Source: Bacteroidia bacterium (lineage in GTDB: Bacteria; Bacteroidota; Bacteroidia; Chitinophagales; Saprospiraceae). From it: a DNA stretch of 37,174 bases. Positions within the stretch are counted from its first letter, which is position 1. Every line of letters starts with the position of its first letter. Where the stretch lies: NCBI GenBank assembly GCA_030429045.1, contig JAUIEA010000022.1, positions 1 to 37,174 on the forward strand. Reading direction: 5' to 3'. The position numbers were made by a program, and so were the translations under genes. Positions 35,711 through 37,174 of this stretch are shown piece after piece. The notes beneath the pieces are model-generated. The model saw nothing but the letters and a program-made list of their open reading frames with translations. It was not told the origin of the DNA and did no database searches.

Positions 35711-36616
35711 TTAGAGCCCGATCTGGTTGTACCGGGAGGCATTGGCCGGATCGATCAGCCCCATGAGGTCTTTGACCTGGCGCTTCATGCTCATATCCGC
35801 CTCCTTGAAGATCTCCACCACTTCCTGGTTTTTTGCATTTGCGAAAAGCTGAATGGCCATACTGTTGCGGTTGATCTTGGCTATCGAGGCAATGGCATCG
35901 ATCGCCTTCAGCATGTTGACCTTGCCCTTTTCGGGATCGCGGTGCATCTCGTCCAGTCCCTTGCGATGATAGGTATAGGATGCTTCACGCATGGCCTTGA
36001 AGGTCGGGTTCAGAGCATTTTCGACCATCCAGTAGCGATTTCGGGTACCGTCGGTCGGCTTCCACCCCTTGTTCCCGTTGGTTACGGAAGACGGGATCAT
36101 GTTGATGATCTCCTGGGCCGCCTGGAAATAAGGTTCTCCTCCCATTTTAGAGAAGGAATCATAATCCAGTCCGAGGATGTAATAGGCATAAAAGGACAGG
36201 ATGGAAGACAGATTATCCACGAACGCATTGCGGCTGAAGACAATGGGCTGATACTGATCATAGGTAAAGGTCACATCCTTGTCCACGTGCATGAGGATGG
36301 ACGACTTGTAGTTGCTGCCATAGACCGGGCGTACCGCCTGGATGGACATATCTGCCCCGAAGGAGTTCAGGCTATATTCATCCTTGATGGTGAGCTGGAT
36401 GGTGATCTCGATGCGTTCATCGATCTCGAATACGTCCTCGGTAAAGGGCTGGTTGTTCATAAACTCCTGGATCGCGGTCCGCAGGGTTTGGAAGACCTGC
36501 GGATCGACGCTCTGGAGGCGAGGTGTATTCACAATGATATCCACCTTCAGCTCCTGAGCGGAAAGGGACGACAGGGTGATCATCAAGAAAAGGAGGGTAC
36601 GCAATACGTGCTTCAT
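35711..36616 (-). CDS. porD: DUF4835 family protein (PorD-type, T9SS-associated)
   Basis: A 301-residue periplasmic protein with signal peptide (LRTLLFLMITLSSLSAQ) and the DUF4835 pattern: ELKVDIIVNTPRLQSVDPQV, FRTLxxAIxEFxNNxxFT (here LRTAIQEFMNNQPFTEDVFE), IQLTIKDEYSLNSFGADMSI, PVYGSNYKSSIL, LSFYAYYILGLDYDSFSKMG and GWKPTDGTRNRYWMVENAL. I recall the family name PorD and a link to T9SS; how it acts is not clear. In other Bacteroidota it usually follows coaBC and precedes recN. Here it stands alone, facing away from coaBC by about 20 kb. The frame reaches 36700, but ATG 36616 (or 36619) is the natural start. Confidence 0.87.
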   Translation of the reverse strand: MKHVLRTLLFLMITLSSLSAQELKVDIIVNTPRLQSVDPQVFQTLRTAIQEFMNNQPFTEDVFEIDERIEITIQLTIKDEYSLNSFGADMSIQAVRPVYGSNYKSSILMHVDKDVTFTYDQYQPIVFSRNAFVDNLSSILSFYAYYILGLDYDSFSKMGGEPYFQAAQEIINMIPSSVTNGNKGWKPTDGTRNRYWMVENALNPTFKAMREASYTYHRKGLDEMHRDPEKGKVNMLKAIDAIASIAKINRNSMAIQLFANAKNQEVVEIFKEADMSMKRQVKDLMGLIDPANASRYNQIGL

Positions 36617-37174
36617 CATAGCAGACATTAACCATTGCCGGCAACCGGCAGATTGTGCAAATCTAGCTTGTCCGGTGGAAACAAGCGGTACACTTTGCAT
36701 GAAACGAGGATTCCAGTCGTAAAGTATAACTGGCTTCCACTTTCAGAGTTGCAAGAGGAGTGCCAAAGTGAGGGGAGGAGTGGAGGAGTTAAGGAGTGGA
36801 GGAGACTTTGAGACAATGGGAATGGAATGAGGGGTGGGAAAGGCAGAAAGCGGAAGGCGGAAAGCGGAAAAATGCGGAACAAAGGAAGGTATTGGGTATT
36901 GGGTATTGGGCGTTGGGCCTTGGCTTTCCTCCGGGTCCAAAAGCAGGGATATTGCGTTATGGCGTTATTTCGAATCGCCTGGAACGTGGAACCAGGAAGT
37001 GAGACTTTGGGACTGTGTGACTCTGAGAACGTGAGACTTAGAGACGAGGAGTTGGATAGCCTGTGTTGTAGGAGTGACTTTAGTCGCCCGTGTCATCTGA
37101 AGGCCGAAATTGGAAGTGTGAAAGCGGAAGGCGGAACATAGGAAGGTATTGGCCGTTGGGTATTGGCTGTTGGG
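36617..37174. repeat. Gene-free repeat spacer, inverted relative of 16-17 kb
   Basis: No gene can be supported. The DNA consists of GCGGAAGGCGGAAAG-type filler, CCAGGAAGTGAGACTTTGGG phrases, and two modules (36846-36999, 37006-37174) that are reverse complements of parts of 16033-16187 and 16521-16681. The repeat continues past the window edge. Confidence 0.75.
37006..37174 (-). repeat. Long inverted repeat, right copy
   Basis: Reverse complement of 16521-16681 with scattered differences and one short indel. Ends at the window edge, so its full length is unknown. Confidence 0.85.

Overview
The window reads as a chromosomal segment of a Bacteroidota bacterium with moderately high GC, probably from the Saprospiria/Chitinophagia side (the class is an inference). 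Supporting signs are a type IX secretion (T9SS) regulator PorX, a DUF4835/PorD-type protein, secreted proteins with T9SS type A and type B sorting tails, the bamD-rpoZ-coaBC gene order, a BamD lipobox, and several Bacteroidota -7 promoter boxes (TAnnTTTG) very close to start codons.

Layout. 1-2.8 kb: a minus-strand, phage-lysis-like cassette (two tiny membrane proteins, a DUF5675 protein, a 249-residue conserved protein) divergent from a small DNA-binding-like protein whose upstream region carries two kinds of short phased repeats. 2.8-4.3 kb: a YdcF/DUF218 protein whose last 26 codons are repeated three more times downstream among palindromic repeats. 4.3-8.7 kb: GDP-mannose/GDP-L-fucose synthesis (gmd, fcl, manC), interrupted by two small genes (GxxExxY and S23/four-helix-bundle), each bracketed by its own inverted repeat. 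8.7-12.2 kb: an outer-membrane beta-barrel protein and urocanate hydratase (hutU). 12.2-13.5 kb: a ~239-bp tandem repeat array. 13.6-16 kb: bamD-rpoZ-coaBC. 16-17 kb: repeat-rich spacer. 17-20.5 kb: membrane protein, glycosyltransferase and leucine-rich-repeat protein. 20.5-25.7 kb: gyrB, tsaE-ald, and a MacB-like permease. 25.7-30.8 kb: secreted LamG and propeller proteins, a YbaB protein, tatC and a membrane protein. 30.9-32.5 kb: two further tandem repeat arrays. 32.5-36.6 kb: porX, an HD-domain phosphohydrolase and the PorD-type gene. 36.6 kb to the end: repeat spacer that is an inverted copy of the 16-17 kb spacer.

How genes work together: manC makes GDP-mannose, which gmd and fcl convert to GDP-L-fucose for surface glycans. 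BamD inserts outer-membrane proteins. The PorX and PorD-type proteins belong to T9SS, which would export the two tail-bearing secreted proteins. TatC exports folded proteins across the inner membrane.

The most interesting signal is a family of ~66-bp double-hairpin elements. One copy lies inside gmd in frame, adding about 22 codons. Another is present in one tandem unit and missing from its neighbour, giving a filled/empty pair. The stems differ between copies but each pairs with itself. No transposase for this family is visible in the window, so mobilisation would have to be in trans.
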